Of a DNA stretch of 64,000 bases, positions 12,608-22,559 are shown piece by piece. The notes below the pieces were generated by a model. It did not search any database. It saw only the letters and a list, made by a program, of their open reading frames with translations, and was not told the DNA's origin. Origin of the DNA: Maratus speciosus (lineage: Eukaryota > Arthropoda > Arachnida > Araneae > Salticidae); contig OZ010792.1 in NCBI GenBank assembly GCA_963932465.1, positions 186,001-250,000 of the forward strand, in the 5' to 3' direction. How positions within the stretch are numbered: position 1 is the stretch's first letter; each line of letters begins with the position of its first letter. Position numbers and translations under genes: made by a program.

Positions 12608-13129
12608 GGAATTCTTTTGTGTGGCCCTGTAAATGAATAAAAACTATTCTTTGCACCACATATTCTACAGAATGCATATTTTAGTGCCCTTCATAAATGT
12701 ATATCAATTTTATTATGTTTGAAAGGGTTTAACACCATTAAAGTCATTTGAAAAGATTTTTTCCCATTAGTCGTAATGTAACGGAATTCTTTTGTGTGGC
12801 CATGTAAATGAATAATAAATATTCTTTACACCGCATATCCTACAGAATGCATATTTTAGTGCCCTTCATAAATGTATATCAATTTTATTATGTTTGAAAG
12901 GGTTTAACACCATTAAAAATCATTTGAAACGATTTTTCCCCATTCCCTGTAATGTAACGGAATACTTTTGACTGTCCATGTAAATGAACTAAACATGCTA
13001 CAAACGTCATTTGAAATAGGGATCGTGCTGTGGTAGAGGTCAGTAACATCCAACAATTTCAGAACAATCGGAGTATATTTACGAATGTTAAAGGGTGGAC
13101 CGACGGACAGACAAACCGAAGTCATAAAC
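12608..13129. repeat. 175-bp tandem repeat, about 2.5 copies
   Basis: GGAATTCTTTTGTGTGGCC starts at 12,608 and 12,783, and a degenerate third copy at 12,959. Each unit contains CAGAATGCATATTTTAGTGC and a GTTTAACACCATTAAA phrase. A related unit is at 38,690. Confidence 0.85.
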
Positions 13130-13152
13130 ACTTTTCAACTTTGTTGGAAAGT
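13130..13152. repeat. Terminal hairpin, 9 of 10 pairs
   Basis: ACTTTTCAAC and GTTGGAAAGT enclose three bases. It directly follows the GACA/GGAC tract, the same order as at 10.2 and 38.4 kb. Confidence 0.75.
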
Positions 13153-13817
13153 CTTAAAAAACGGAAAACATCTTTCGTTATATAGTTTCTGAATAACAAC
13201 ATCTGCAGTTTTATGCATTTTCGAACAAAAATGAAGAAAACTTATGTCATAAAGTTGTCCCTTTGGATTTGAGAACAGACTTAAAGAGATTTTGCGTCTT
13301 GTAAGTATCTATCATGCCAAATTTTAGGTTTCTATATATCTTTAACAGTTCAATAGAAATCGTAATAGAACATTTTTAGAACGCTTTTCGCTTATTTCAT
13401 CCTTTTGAATTTCGATTTTTTTCCAACTGATCTTAGAGAGCATTTACATCATATAAATAGCTACCATACAAAATGTCAAGTTCCTATTTTTAGCAATTCT
13501 GAAAGAAATTGAAATTTAGAAAATTTTTAGAATGCTTTCCGATCATTTCATATTTTAAAATTTGGAATTTTTTAGAAACAGTTGTTATAGAGAATTTACA
13601 TCTTATAAATCATAGTACCATGCCGAATTTAAAGTTTGTAACTCTTTCAATATCACAAAAATTACAATTTTAGAACGTTTTTCGTTCCTACATCGATCTT
13701 TTGGTAGTGATACCGACAAAAAAATATAGCCTGTGTTGAAGCAGAGACTATCCCCATCAATTTGCCACCATTACTTTTGAAATCGGTCTGGTATTTCCTT
13801 AGATTACATAGAAGTCT

Positions 13818-13853
<36 letters not shown>

Positions 13854-14440
13854 TTAGAACGCTTTTCTCTCATTTCACCCTTTTAAATCTCAGAATTTTT
13901 AGTAACAGTCTTAGAGATCATTTATATCTTATGTATCTACTACGCCTAATTTCAATTTTCTATCTTTAACAATTGCATAGAAATCGCAATTTAGAAGATT
14001 TTTAAAACGCTTTTCGTGCATTTTCACACCTTTTTAAATTTTGAATTTTCGAAATTTCAAGTTTCTAGCCCTTTCAGGATCACAAAGATCGTAATTTAGA
14101 AAGTTTTTTCCTCCTGGAACCCCCTTGGGATAGTGGCACTGGCATAAAATGTAGCCTATGTTAGAGCAGTGACTGTTACCATAAATTTGCAATGAATATT
14201 TTTAGAAATTGGTTTAGTACTTTCTAATATTTTCAAAAATCGTAATTTAGAACATTTTTAGAACGCTTTTCGTTCATTTCACCTTTTTAAATTTGGAAAT
14301 TTTTAGAAAATGTTTTTAGATAGTATATCTATCTTATAAATCGAAAGTCTTATAATCTTAGAAATCGAAATTTAGAATGTTTTTTAAATGCTTTTCGCTC
14401 ATTTTAACCCCTTTTAAAATTTGAATTTTTTTTCGACTGT
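13153..14440. repeat. Diverged core-repeat array (AATTTAGAACG family)
   Basis: It consists of many degenerate units with phrases such as AATTTAGAA.GTTTTTAGAA, GCTTTTCGCTCATTTCA.CC, ATTTA.ATCTTATAAGTA and CTATGTTGGAGCAG.GACTGT. The same family fills 33,890-35,390 and 41,703-43,735. A poly-T run lies at about 13,819-13,848. No coding potential. Confidence 0.8.
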
Positions 14441-14998
14441 GAAAAGCCGGAGATTAATTTTGAAAGAGATAAATTCGAGAGGAGGTTTTTAGCGGTGAGC
14501 TACGTGCGTAGCACGCCCGGTCTACGCTGCCGAAGACAGTAAGGAAATATCACAGACGTTCATTTTGAGAGACTCGATTTTTTTTTTTTTTTTTTTTAAA
14601 TATGAATAGAGCTTTTAATCATTCGCGGTTCGTTTGGAAAAACCGACGGTCGGGTCAGGCTAGTATACAAATGGAAAATATTCTTTTGATACCAGAAATG
14701 TGACTCCAAGTCGTCAACAGGCCTTTAGAGTTATAAACTGGAGGCTAGACAGTTAGCAAATTCCATCAGCGACTGACAATTGTAGATCTCCCCATTCCCC
14801 TCATCTTCACCTAATTTCTTCAAAACATTGTAGCGTGTGTGTGTGTACACACACGCAAAATAAAAGGTCAACAATTCTTATTTATTGTCAAAATATGTGA
14901 AATAATTTCGGTTTAAAGCTCCTCTCAGTTTGGCGCCCCCTATTTAATCATTTTGCGCCTCAACTCAGGTACGTATTTAACTGAGGTACAAAATGCAT
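14441..14998. other. Spacer with short hairpin and duplicated subterminal segment
   Basis: A palindrome GCTACGTGCGTAGC lies at 14,499-14,512 and a poly-T run near 14,579. The stretch 14,869-14,938 (TTATTTATTGTCAAAATATG to TTTGGCGCCCC) is repeated at 16,586-16,652, just inside the hAT right end, in direct orientation. The duplicated subterminal segments therefore flank the palindrome. Confidence 0.7.
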
Positions 14999-14999
14999 T

Positions 15000-16456
15000 T
15001 AGCCCAGTGGTAAGGGAGCAAAAAAAGGCCGAATTCGGAATTAATTAGGGGAAAGCTGGAAATTGTTTTAATCCCTTCAGTTTAGGTCTAGAATGAATAT
15101 GCTATGTTTTCCCTAGGAAATATGTATAGATTTATAGTAAAAAAACACGTTTTTTTACATACCATAACAGTATCTCCAAACAGCTAACTCTGTCAAAAGC
15201 ATTGTCAATACGAATGTTGTAGAGCTTAAAATTCTGAGTAAAATGAGTACCTACACTTAATATTTTTGTTGAACATTAAGGTCACAACTCCACTTTAAAG
15301 TTTTAGACCCGTGATCAGGGGGTTGAACTCAGAATTAATTAGGAGAAAACTGGAAATTGTTTTAATCCCTTCAGTTTAGGTCTAAAATGAAAGGACTATG
15401 TTTTCTTCCTCGTACTTAGGTGAATGTTAGAAAATATGTACATATTTATTTTCGAAAAACACGTTTTTTTTAATTACCTTAACAATATCTCAAAACAGCT
15501 AACTCTATAAAAAACATTGTCAGTACAAACGTTGTAGAGCTTCAAATTCTGAATAAAATGAGTACCATCATTAATATTTTTGTTCAACATTAAGGTCGCA
15601 ATTCTATTTCAAAATTTTGCCTTAATCGCTAATCAAGAGCTTGAAGCCAGGAGAGACCAAGTTAAGTTAACAATATCTCAAAACAACTAACTCTATCAAA
15701 AACATTGTCAGTACAAAAGTTGTAGAGCCTAAAATTCTGAGTAAAATGAGTACCTACACTTAATATTTTTGTTCAATATTAAGGCCGCAATTTTGAGATA
15801 TTGTTAAGTTAACTTGGTCTCTCCTGGCTTCAAGCTCTTGATTTGAAAAAATTTGAAATAGAATTGCGACCTTAATGTTGAGCAAAAATATTAATGATGG
15901 TACTCATTTTATTCAGAATTTTAAGCTCTACAACATTTATGTTGACAATGTTTTTTATAGAGTTAGTTATTTTGAGATATTGTTAAGGTAATTAAAAAAA
16001 ACGTGTTTTTCGAAAATAAATATGTGCATATTTTCTAACGTTCACCCAAGTACGAGGAAAAAAAACATAGTACGTTCATTTTGGACCTAAACTGAAACGA
16101 TTAAAACATTTCCCAGTTTTCTCCTAATTAATTCTGAGTTCAACCCCCTGACCACGGGTCTTAAAGTTTAAAGTGGATTTGTGACCTTAATGTTCAACAA
16201 AAATATTGAGTATAGGTACTCATTTTACTCAGAATTTTAAGCTCTACAACATTTGTACTGGCAATGTTTTTGACAGAATTAGCTGTTTGGAGATACTGTT
16301 ATGGTATGTAAAAAAACGTGTTTTTTGACTATAAATCTATACATATTTCCTAGGGAAAACATAGCATATTCATTCTAGACCTAAACTGAAGGAATTAAAA
16401 CAATTTCCAGCTTTCCCCTAATTAATTCCGAACTCAACCCTTTTACCACTGGGCTA
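15000..16456. repeat. 1.46-kb palindrome with internal direct repeats
   Basis: The outer ends are TAGCCCAGTGG (15,000) and CCACTGGGCTA (ending 16,456). The mirror symmetry runs inward for about 700 bp per arm around a centre near 15,728. Each arm contains two units of about 297 bp, marked by TTAATTAGGGGAAAGCTGGA-type and TTAATTAGGAGAAAACTGGA-type starts at about 15,038 and 15,335. TTAGCCCAGTGG/CCACTGGGCTAA would be the terminal inverted repeat. No clear target duplication is visible. Confidence 0.9.
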
Positions 16457-16717
16457 ATTGAGTCATCCCTAGAAACATTTACAGAAGCTTTTCATTTCTT
16501 CATTATTTGGATGTAACAAAATATCTTACTAAAGAAAACATTCGCACACACAAACTCAAAAAAAAAAAATATATATATATATATCAACATTTTTTATTTA
16601 TTGTCAAAATATGTGAGATAGTTTCTGTTTAAACTCTCTCAATTTGGCGCCCCTTGACCTCGGCGACCGGGGCGGCCGCCCCCCTTGCCACCCCTTAGCT
16701 ACGCCACTGCCAAAGCC

Positions 16718-17040
16718 GATGCAAAAATTTAAACATTGTAGAAAAAAAATGGAATTCGAGAAAATGATTTAAAAGGAAACGAACGTTTTTGAAAGGTGAA
16801 TATTAATATTTTTTAAGAAACGAAGACATCGTTTTAAAGAAAAACAAACGTCAATATGGTTTGGTATCTTTTTTTTTTTTTCTTCGTATTTTGTTTTACG
16901 AAGCCGATGAAGAATTTTAAACATCGCTTAAAAAACGGAATTCGCAAAAGTGAGTGTCGAAAACGAATATTTTTGAAAGCTTTAATAATCATATTTATTT
17001 ATTTATTTTTATTTTATTTTTTTTTTTTTCGTAACGGATT
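16718..17040. repeat. 180-bp tandem repeat, right part
   Basis: It continues the unit interrupted at 10,606: AAAGCCGATGCAAAAATTTA follows the right target copy, and a further unit has CGTATTTTGTTTTACGAAGC at 16,885. The 81-residue frame here is repeat-derived. Confidence 0.8.
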
Positions 17041-18148
17041 ACGGCATTTGAAATTGAAATTACAGGTGGCTCACAGTTGTTTTTGGACACTTCCCAGATA
17101 GCATGAACATTAACAGCAAATTTGATTTTTTCTGGCATTATATCTTGCCGTGACAAACTTGAATTGAGAAATTCGCAGGAAATTTCCCGCAAGATATACC
17201 ATCCCCCACTTGCATGAGTTGTTTGTTGTGAAACTGATGGTAAGACTGTCTTTAATTCACGAAAGTGATGAAGGCAAAAAATTCCTCTGTTGAGTGAATA
17301 GACAAGCAGCACATACCCAGAAATTGCAGACATTTTATTAGGTTGGCACCGCTTTTTCTAAACGCTATACTTATCAAATACCACAAAAGACTCGTATTGC
17401 AAAATTCAAATATTACCTTAACTTGTTTATGGTGATGAAAATGATTCATGCACCTTCTGACGGTGCGTTCGCATCAATAGACCTGATCAGGTCTATGTAC
17501 CCCTCCGAAAGGGCTAAGCTTATAGTGTAACAGTTGTAAACATATAGTGGGGTATGGAAAGATTACTACTTTGCAGTAAGTTTGCAATATTTTCGATTAC
17601 CTGTTTGCCGTAATTTGCAATAAATTTGATACAGCATCAATTGAACTTGCACGACAAGTTAGCTGCAAGTTCAAAGTGTGGTGACTTCGGAGTTTGCGTT
17701 ATCTTGCTGCAGTCTTGTTATGAACTTTCAGTCTTGTCATGCTGAGCTTGCTGCAATTTTGTAGGTTATCAAAGCAAGCCTACTGCAAATTTTCTGCAAA
17801 TTAAAAATGCTCTCTGGGTTGTGTTTTTGAAATTTACTTACAAAAAACATCATTTAAATATTAAAGGATCTACTCAAAAAATTTTTCATATAAACTTTCT
17901 TTTCTCTATAATAATTATAATCTATATATTGTAATGAAAATAAATTCAAAATTTTATTTTCAAAAAATTAATTTACCGAGAAAGTGGACACTTGAAAGCT
18001 TTACTAAATTTTTTGACAAACTATATTTTTTGTTATTTATTTTTATTATAAATGGGAATATATGTCAAATATTATCGTCTGCACTTTGAAATTACTACTA
18101 CTTCCTGTAAATTTGTTTACATTTCTATATTTGAAGTTTGAAGTTAGC
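17041..18148. other. No supported gene; short palindrome and TTGCTGCAA-rich stretch
   Basis: The minus-strand frame at 16,995-17,333 (112 residues) has no motif I recognise and starts inside repeat DNA. A perfect 18-bp palindrome TAGACCTGATCAGGTCTA lies at 17,479-17,496. From about 17,560 to 17,815 the sequence is rich in TTTGCAGTAA, GCTGCAAGTT and TTGCTGCAA words and may be another non-coding element. Confidence 0.5.
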
Positions 18149-18565
18149 ATGGTCGGGCGTTACAAAATTACAATAAATTCTATTCATAATTTAATCATAG
18201 AACGTTTTAAAGATTGGAAAAGCATCAGAACTATCGCAAAACTTGTTAAAGTAAGTCACTGAACTGTTTTTTTGCTATTATAAAACGACGGAAACTACGT
18301 GAACTGTTGAAAAAGCATTAAAATCAGGAGCTCCTCACAAGCAAACTCCCAGAAATCGAAGGTTTATTATGCATAAAATCAAGAAAATTCCCAGTATTAG
18401 TGCAGTGAAACGTAAGCAAAATTAGATTTGCAATAAAAGTAAACTCTGAAACTGTTAGACGAGTTATCAACAGAGTTGCAGAAGAAAATTTTTTGTTGAT
18501 GAAAGAGCAAGAAAGTCACGTCCGGATATTGCAAAATCCATGGTAGGCAAAGATGTATCGTTTTG
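18149..18565 (+). pseudogene. Tc1/mariner transposase N-terminal remnant
   Basis: The translated start MVGRYKITINSIHNLIIERF leads into FKDWKSIRTIAKLVKVSH, which looks like the first helix-turn-helix of Tc1-family transposases. After an in-frame stop near 18,261, other frames still give a basic segment, an NQENSQY-like stretch and ETVRRVINRV, resembling the second DNA-binding region. At least two frameshifts and several stops break the gene. The DDE catalytic region is absent, so it is inactive. Downstream sequence (18,579-18,735) enters one arm of an inverted repeat. Family assignment is by motif pattern only. Confidence 0.7.
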
Positions 18566-18578
18566 GGAAAACTTCATA

Positions 18579-19876
18579 ATCCCAACAAAAAGTTTTCGGT
18601 AAAAAAAAAAGCGCCAAGTTCTTAATGTTTCGGCCAAAAAAAGTAGTGATATCTGAAGTTCGCACAAGTTAAAAGCCAAACATCCCAAATCTTTCATTGA
18701 AAATGGCTTCCTGCGACTTGGCCGTTAATGCCTTCGAGAGAGTTTTTCAAATTTTAAAATATGTACAAATGAGCTACATGCCAACTACATTTTTTTATTA
18801 CTTTAGGCATTTTGTGGCACAGACTACAGAAATAAAATACACATTTGAAAAAAAGCATTTAAACAACTTCAGTCTATTTAAATGTTTAGAAGTTAAAAAT
18901 AACAAAATACTTGTATTCAGGAGATAATATCCCTAATTGCTAAAACATAATTAGTTACAGCTTTTAACAGTTTATAAATCGAATACTTCTTCATGTATGC
19001 AAACAAACTATAATACTATGTTCACACTACGATACTTAAAATATCTTAGGCCGCCGAACTCTCTGAGAAAGTTCCACAAACTCTCCAGTAAGTTTCGACT
19101 TACTTCGGCTAGATACAGGAACGACCACTCACTTTCGTTGGCTATGAAGCTTCGCTTTTACTGATTGGCTGTTGCGGCCGTTTTTATTTTAAGCGCATGC
19201 GCATACTTTACTTTTGATCAGATCACAGACACAGTGACGCTACTGAGATATCTTAAAGTAAGTTTCTCGATGTGAACAGGTACTCAGTTCCGGGAGGGTA
19301 CCACTTCAAAATTGGCAGTCTAAGATATCTTAAGTTTCTAGTGTGAACAGGGTATAATAAATGTTCAAACGAAAAAAATGTATTTCGTCAATATACAAGA
19401 TTTCAATATTATACAATAAAATATAATGTAACATATTGTGAGATTTGAAGTCAGTAAATTTTGTTTTATTTCTTGGGTTTTACGTTAATGACTTTAGCTT
19501 TAGACCGTACAAAATGGCAATTAAACCACAAGTGGACTAAATGATCTGTAATTAAAACTAATGTTTGTTGAAACTGAATGGTATTTATCAGAAATCTTTT
19601 ACTTATATTGTCTTTATAAGAATTTGCCTCTTCGCATTCTAATATTACTTTTAATATTTAAATAATTCATAAATGCGTAATTTCCAGTCATTAATTTTGA
19701 AATGCTGTAGAAGGCATTAACGGCCAAGTCGCAGGAAGCCATTTTCAATGAAAGATTTGGGATGTTTGGCTTTTAACTTGTGCGAACTTCAGATATCACT
19801 ACTTTTTCTGGTCGAAACATTAAGGAGAACTTGGCGCTTTTTTTTTTTTTTTTTACCGAAAACTTTTTGTTGGGAT
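18579..19876. repeat. Inverted repeat, about 157-167-bp arms, 1-kb loop
   Basis: The left arm 18,579-18,735 begins ATCCCAACAAAAAGTTTTCG and ends at GCCGTTAATGCCTTC. The right arm 19,710-19,876 is its reverse complement, ending CGAAAACTTTTTGTTGGGAT. The loop holds a MITE (19,016-19,352). The arms may come from the Tc1 element whose remnant lies just upstream, with one part inverted. Confidence 0.9.
19016..19352. mobile_element. MITE, 337 bp, TATAATA target duplication
   Basis: The left end CTATGTTCACACTACGATAC and right end TTTCTAGTGTGAACAGGG are inverted repeats that extend inward through AATATCTTAG/CTAAGATATC. TATAATA flanks both sides (19,009-19,015 and 19,353-19,359). The interior is GC-richer than the surroundings and has no reading frame. 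Superfamily undetermined; the duplication length would suit hAT or piggyBac-like relatives imperfectly. Confidence 0.85.
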
Positions 19877-20994
19877 ATCACTACTTTTTGCATGTTTTTT
19901 CAAGTTTGTTATTCTAAACTATATTAATATGAAAAAACTTAAATTTCGGAACTTTTATGTCAGCCGGGAGCAAATCTCCTCATTAGCATTTTGTTTTTTC
20001 GCCAGTAGCAGTTTTCATTTCTCACATGTGTAAATTAGAAACAATGCTTTGATTTTCAAATAAAATATTTTGGTTTATGTTATTATTTTTTATTTATTTA
20101 TTTATTTATTTCTGTGTTAAATGTTCTATTAAATAAAATGAGTGAAATGCATCTATTTTAAATGAGATGACTAAAAAGTATATATCTTTAAATGAAATGA
20201 ATGCAATATGAACAATGGAGTTGGGATCAGTATTTAGCGATTTGCCACTTGCGCTCGGTTAACATAAAAATACCTAAATTTATTTTATTAAGCTTTACAA
20301 ATTTATACTTTATTTCTTTTTATATTAAAGTACTAGCCGCCTCTAGCAAGCAGTATTTACCGTATTAATTCCATGTTAAACGTTGCATCATGTTACTGTT
20401 ATTCATAATTTAATTTACTTGCCGATTCTTTCGCCAAGTCGGAAGCTTTTGATAGAGAAATCAAGAACTCTTTACGATCATGGAAGCACATCATATATTT
20501 TGTGTTGTTATGTATTTCATCTTTCGTGATAAATATCTCTTAACTCACTTATGCAAGTTTCCTTAGCAGTTACGATTCGTTCTCTAATGCGGAAATTTTT
20601 AATCCTATTAAGTAATCTTTTCTAATTGGGCTCAATGCCAATTGTTGTATTTTAACTGATACGACTGGGTGCAAGTGAAATGGTTCTTATGAAATCCTTT
20701 CACAATATCTGCATTTGCATTAAACAATATTGATGCTAATATATTTTTGTTTCACGTTAACCTTTAAAATAGACTCGATTACGGAAGAATAGAAGGTCTA
20801 CTGGCTCACTGCCATGATCCATTTGAAAATCTATCATTCTTCTCATCTGATCGTGTTGAAGAATTAGTCAATGTGCCATGGTTTTAAGATTTTGGCTAAT
20901 TTTATTCGAATTCGAAACCTGAAAACTAAAATGCGAGGAACCGGATTATAGAAGATTCACTCTAACGTACATATCGATTAACAGGTTACATATT
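19877..20994. other. No gene; dispersed-repeat fragments
   Basis: A segment at about 20,333-20,560 (ACTAGCCGCCTCTAGCAAGC, then CATGTTACTGTTATTCATAA, then GTTGTTATGTATTTCATCTT) has relatives at 35,395-35,930 and partly at 37,460, 50,690, 53,175 and 57,030. A (TTTA)n tract is near 20,090. Confidence 0.55.
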
Positions 20995-21404
20995 GGGCGA
21001 TTCCGTGGAGAGTGTCACACACGTAACGCAGGCTTTAATTTGCATTTATTCAATTATTTATTAAATTTTAATGTTAATTCTGATTTTAAGTGGTATGGTA
21101 AATAAGTTATTAGCATATTTTTAAATTTAAATGTGTGGCAATAAAACACACAGAAGTATATCATTTAATTTCATTACTCAAAATGTGCTTTTTTTCTACT
21201 TCAGAAAAAAAGAACATTTTGAGTATGAAATTAAATGATATATTTCTGTGAGTTTTACTTACACACATTTAAACTAAAAAATATGTTAATAACTTATTTA
21301 CCATACCACCTAAAATCAGAATTAACATTAAAATATAATAAATAATTGAATAAATGCAAATTAAAGCCTGCGTTACGTGTGTGACTCTCCGCATGGAATC
21401 GCCC
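20995..21404. repeat. 410-bp near-perfect palindrome
   Basis: GGGCGATTCC (20,995) and GGAATCGCCC (ending 21,404) bound two arms of about 190 bp that mirror throughout, including GTAACGCAGGCTTTAATTTG and its complement. The centre lies near 21,200. TATT occurs immediately outside both ends and could be a short target duplication. No coding potential. Confidence 0.93.
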
Positions 21405-22024
21405 TATTATAGAATTATAATAATCATAAGAAGAACTGGCAGTTTCAATGCTTTAATAGTTTCCGTAAATTCTCTTTATATAATACAGAAGTTTTAGCGG
21501 TGTAAAGATTAACAACATAGGCACAGTAACTATAATAACAGTACAATATAATAACAATAGCAGAGGTTTTGGGCAGTGACGAAATTATTAGCACTTTGGA
21601 AATATTAGTACGTTATATCATTTAACTATTCAGAAGATATGCGGAAAAATAACAATAGATGGCTCGCATTAATAATTAACTCATTGAAAAATAGCCACTA
21701 GCGTCAACTATTCGCCAAGCTTGGCGACATTTAGCAAGGTTTCGCCAAATTTGGTAATATATCATGTCAATTCTCAAATTTGGCGACAAAAATGTTTTGT
21801 TTATTCTGACGTCATAATGATGCATATGTATTATGTACTATACACATACCTATAATATGTATGATGCTAATGTATTACGTATTATATGCATATGTATAAT
21901 ATGTATGATGCATATGCATAAGTTCATTAACATCACTAAAACGCACTTAAAGGAATAGTGTTCCATAAATAGTAGGGATAATTGCCAGATTGACCAGAGT
22001 GCTATTGAGATTAGAATTCAGACA

Positions 22025-22430
22025 TTTATAATAGACCTGGAGGCGTCTGCACACACCATCACCTCATCGAGTTTACAGCTGAAATTTTAGGATTAGTTAA
22101 AACTAGATTAGCATATTTAAATTCAACTAGTCTGTTAAGTCATATCTTGGTAGAAACCACCTGAAGACCTAATTTTAGTGGTTAACTGATAGGTTTACTA
22201 TTGTATTTTCCTGCATCCAAAAGTTTGGAAACATGGAGGAATGGGTGCAAGAAAACACAATGGAAAATCCACCAATTAACCTGTAAAATCGGGTCTGTAG
22301 GTGGTTTCCACAAAGATATGACTTGTCAGACCAGTTACATTTCAATACACTAATCGATATTTAACTAATCCTAAAATTTCAGCCATCAGCTCGATGAGGT
22401 GATGATCTGTGCCAGTACCGTCTCGAAGAG
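22025..22430. repeat. About 400-bp palindrome
   Basis: GCACACACCATCACCTCATC on the left matches the complement of GATGAGGTGATGATCTGTGC on the right. GAAATTTTAGGATTAGTTAA and TTAACTAATCCTAAAATTTC pair further in, and GTCATATCTTGGTAGAAACC pairs with GGTTTCCACAAAGATATGAC around a centre near 22,227. The outer 21 bp, AGACCTGGAGGCGTCTGCAC onward, recurs inverted at about 28,580-28,595. Confidence 0.85.
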
Positions 22431-22559
22431 ACAGGCCTATCCACCCATTAAATATGGCGGCGAACGAAGTGCTAGGGAGTAAATGTATCAGCAAAGAGTC
22501 ATTCACCAATAAGCTTTTTACTGGGCATCCCCGATTCAAAATTTTCGTTTTTATAATCT

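Larger units (their letters stand above)
10831..13152 (+). mobile_element. Hairpin-ended repeat with ACTAG head, nested in hAT
   Basis: The head CTAGCAAAACCCGCGGATTT leads into TTGCTCGCGTAATAGTT, also found at 30,784. The interior contains ATTCTTTTGTGTGGCCCTGT-type units. Two to three units have a 175-176-bp step at 12,608, 12,783 and 12,959. Near the end come a GACCGACGGACAGACAAACC tract and a hairpin (13,130-13,152). Parts recur at 36,900-37,170 and 38,690-39,070. Confidence 0.65.
10607..16709. mobile_element. hAT-like DNA element, 6.1 kb, with nested repeats
   Basis: The left end CAGTGGCGTAGCTA (10,607-10,620) is exactly mirrored by TAGCTACGCCACTG (16,696-16,709). It is flanked by CCGAAGCC (10,599-10,606) and CCAAAGCC (16,710-16,717), an 8-bp duplication with one mismatch, the length expected for hAT. 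The flanks rejoin into a continuous 180-bp repeat, which supports both borders. Both subterminal regions contain GCGCCCC motifs. I found no transposase; the interior holds a hairpin-ended element (10,831-13,152), a core-repeat array, and a palindrome (15,000-16,456). Confidence 0.85.

Noticed and set aside
16995..17333. 112-residue minus-strand reading frame as a possible host gene
   Set aside because: No recognisable domain, begins in repeat DNA, ends in low-complexity lysine/isoleucine from a poly-T region, and has no partner exon.
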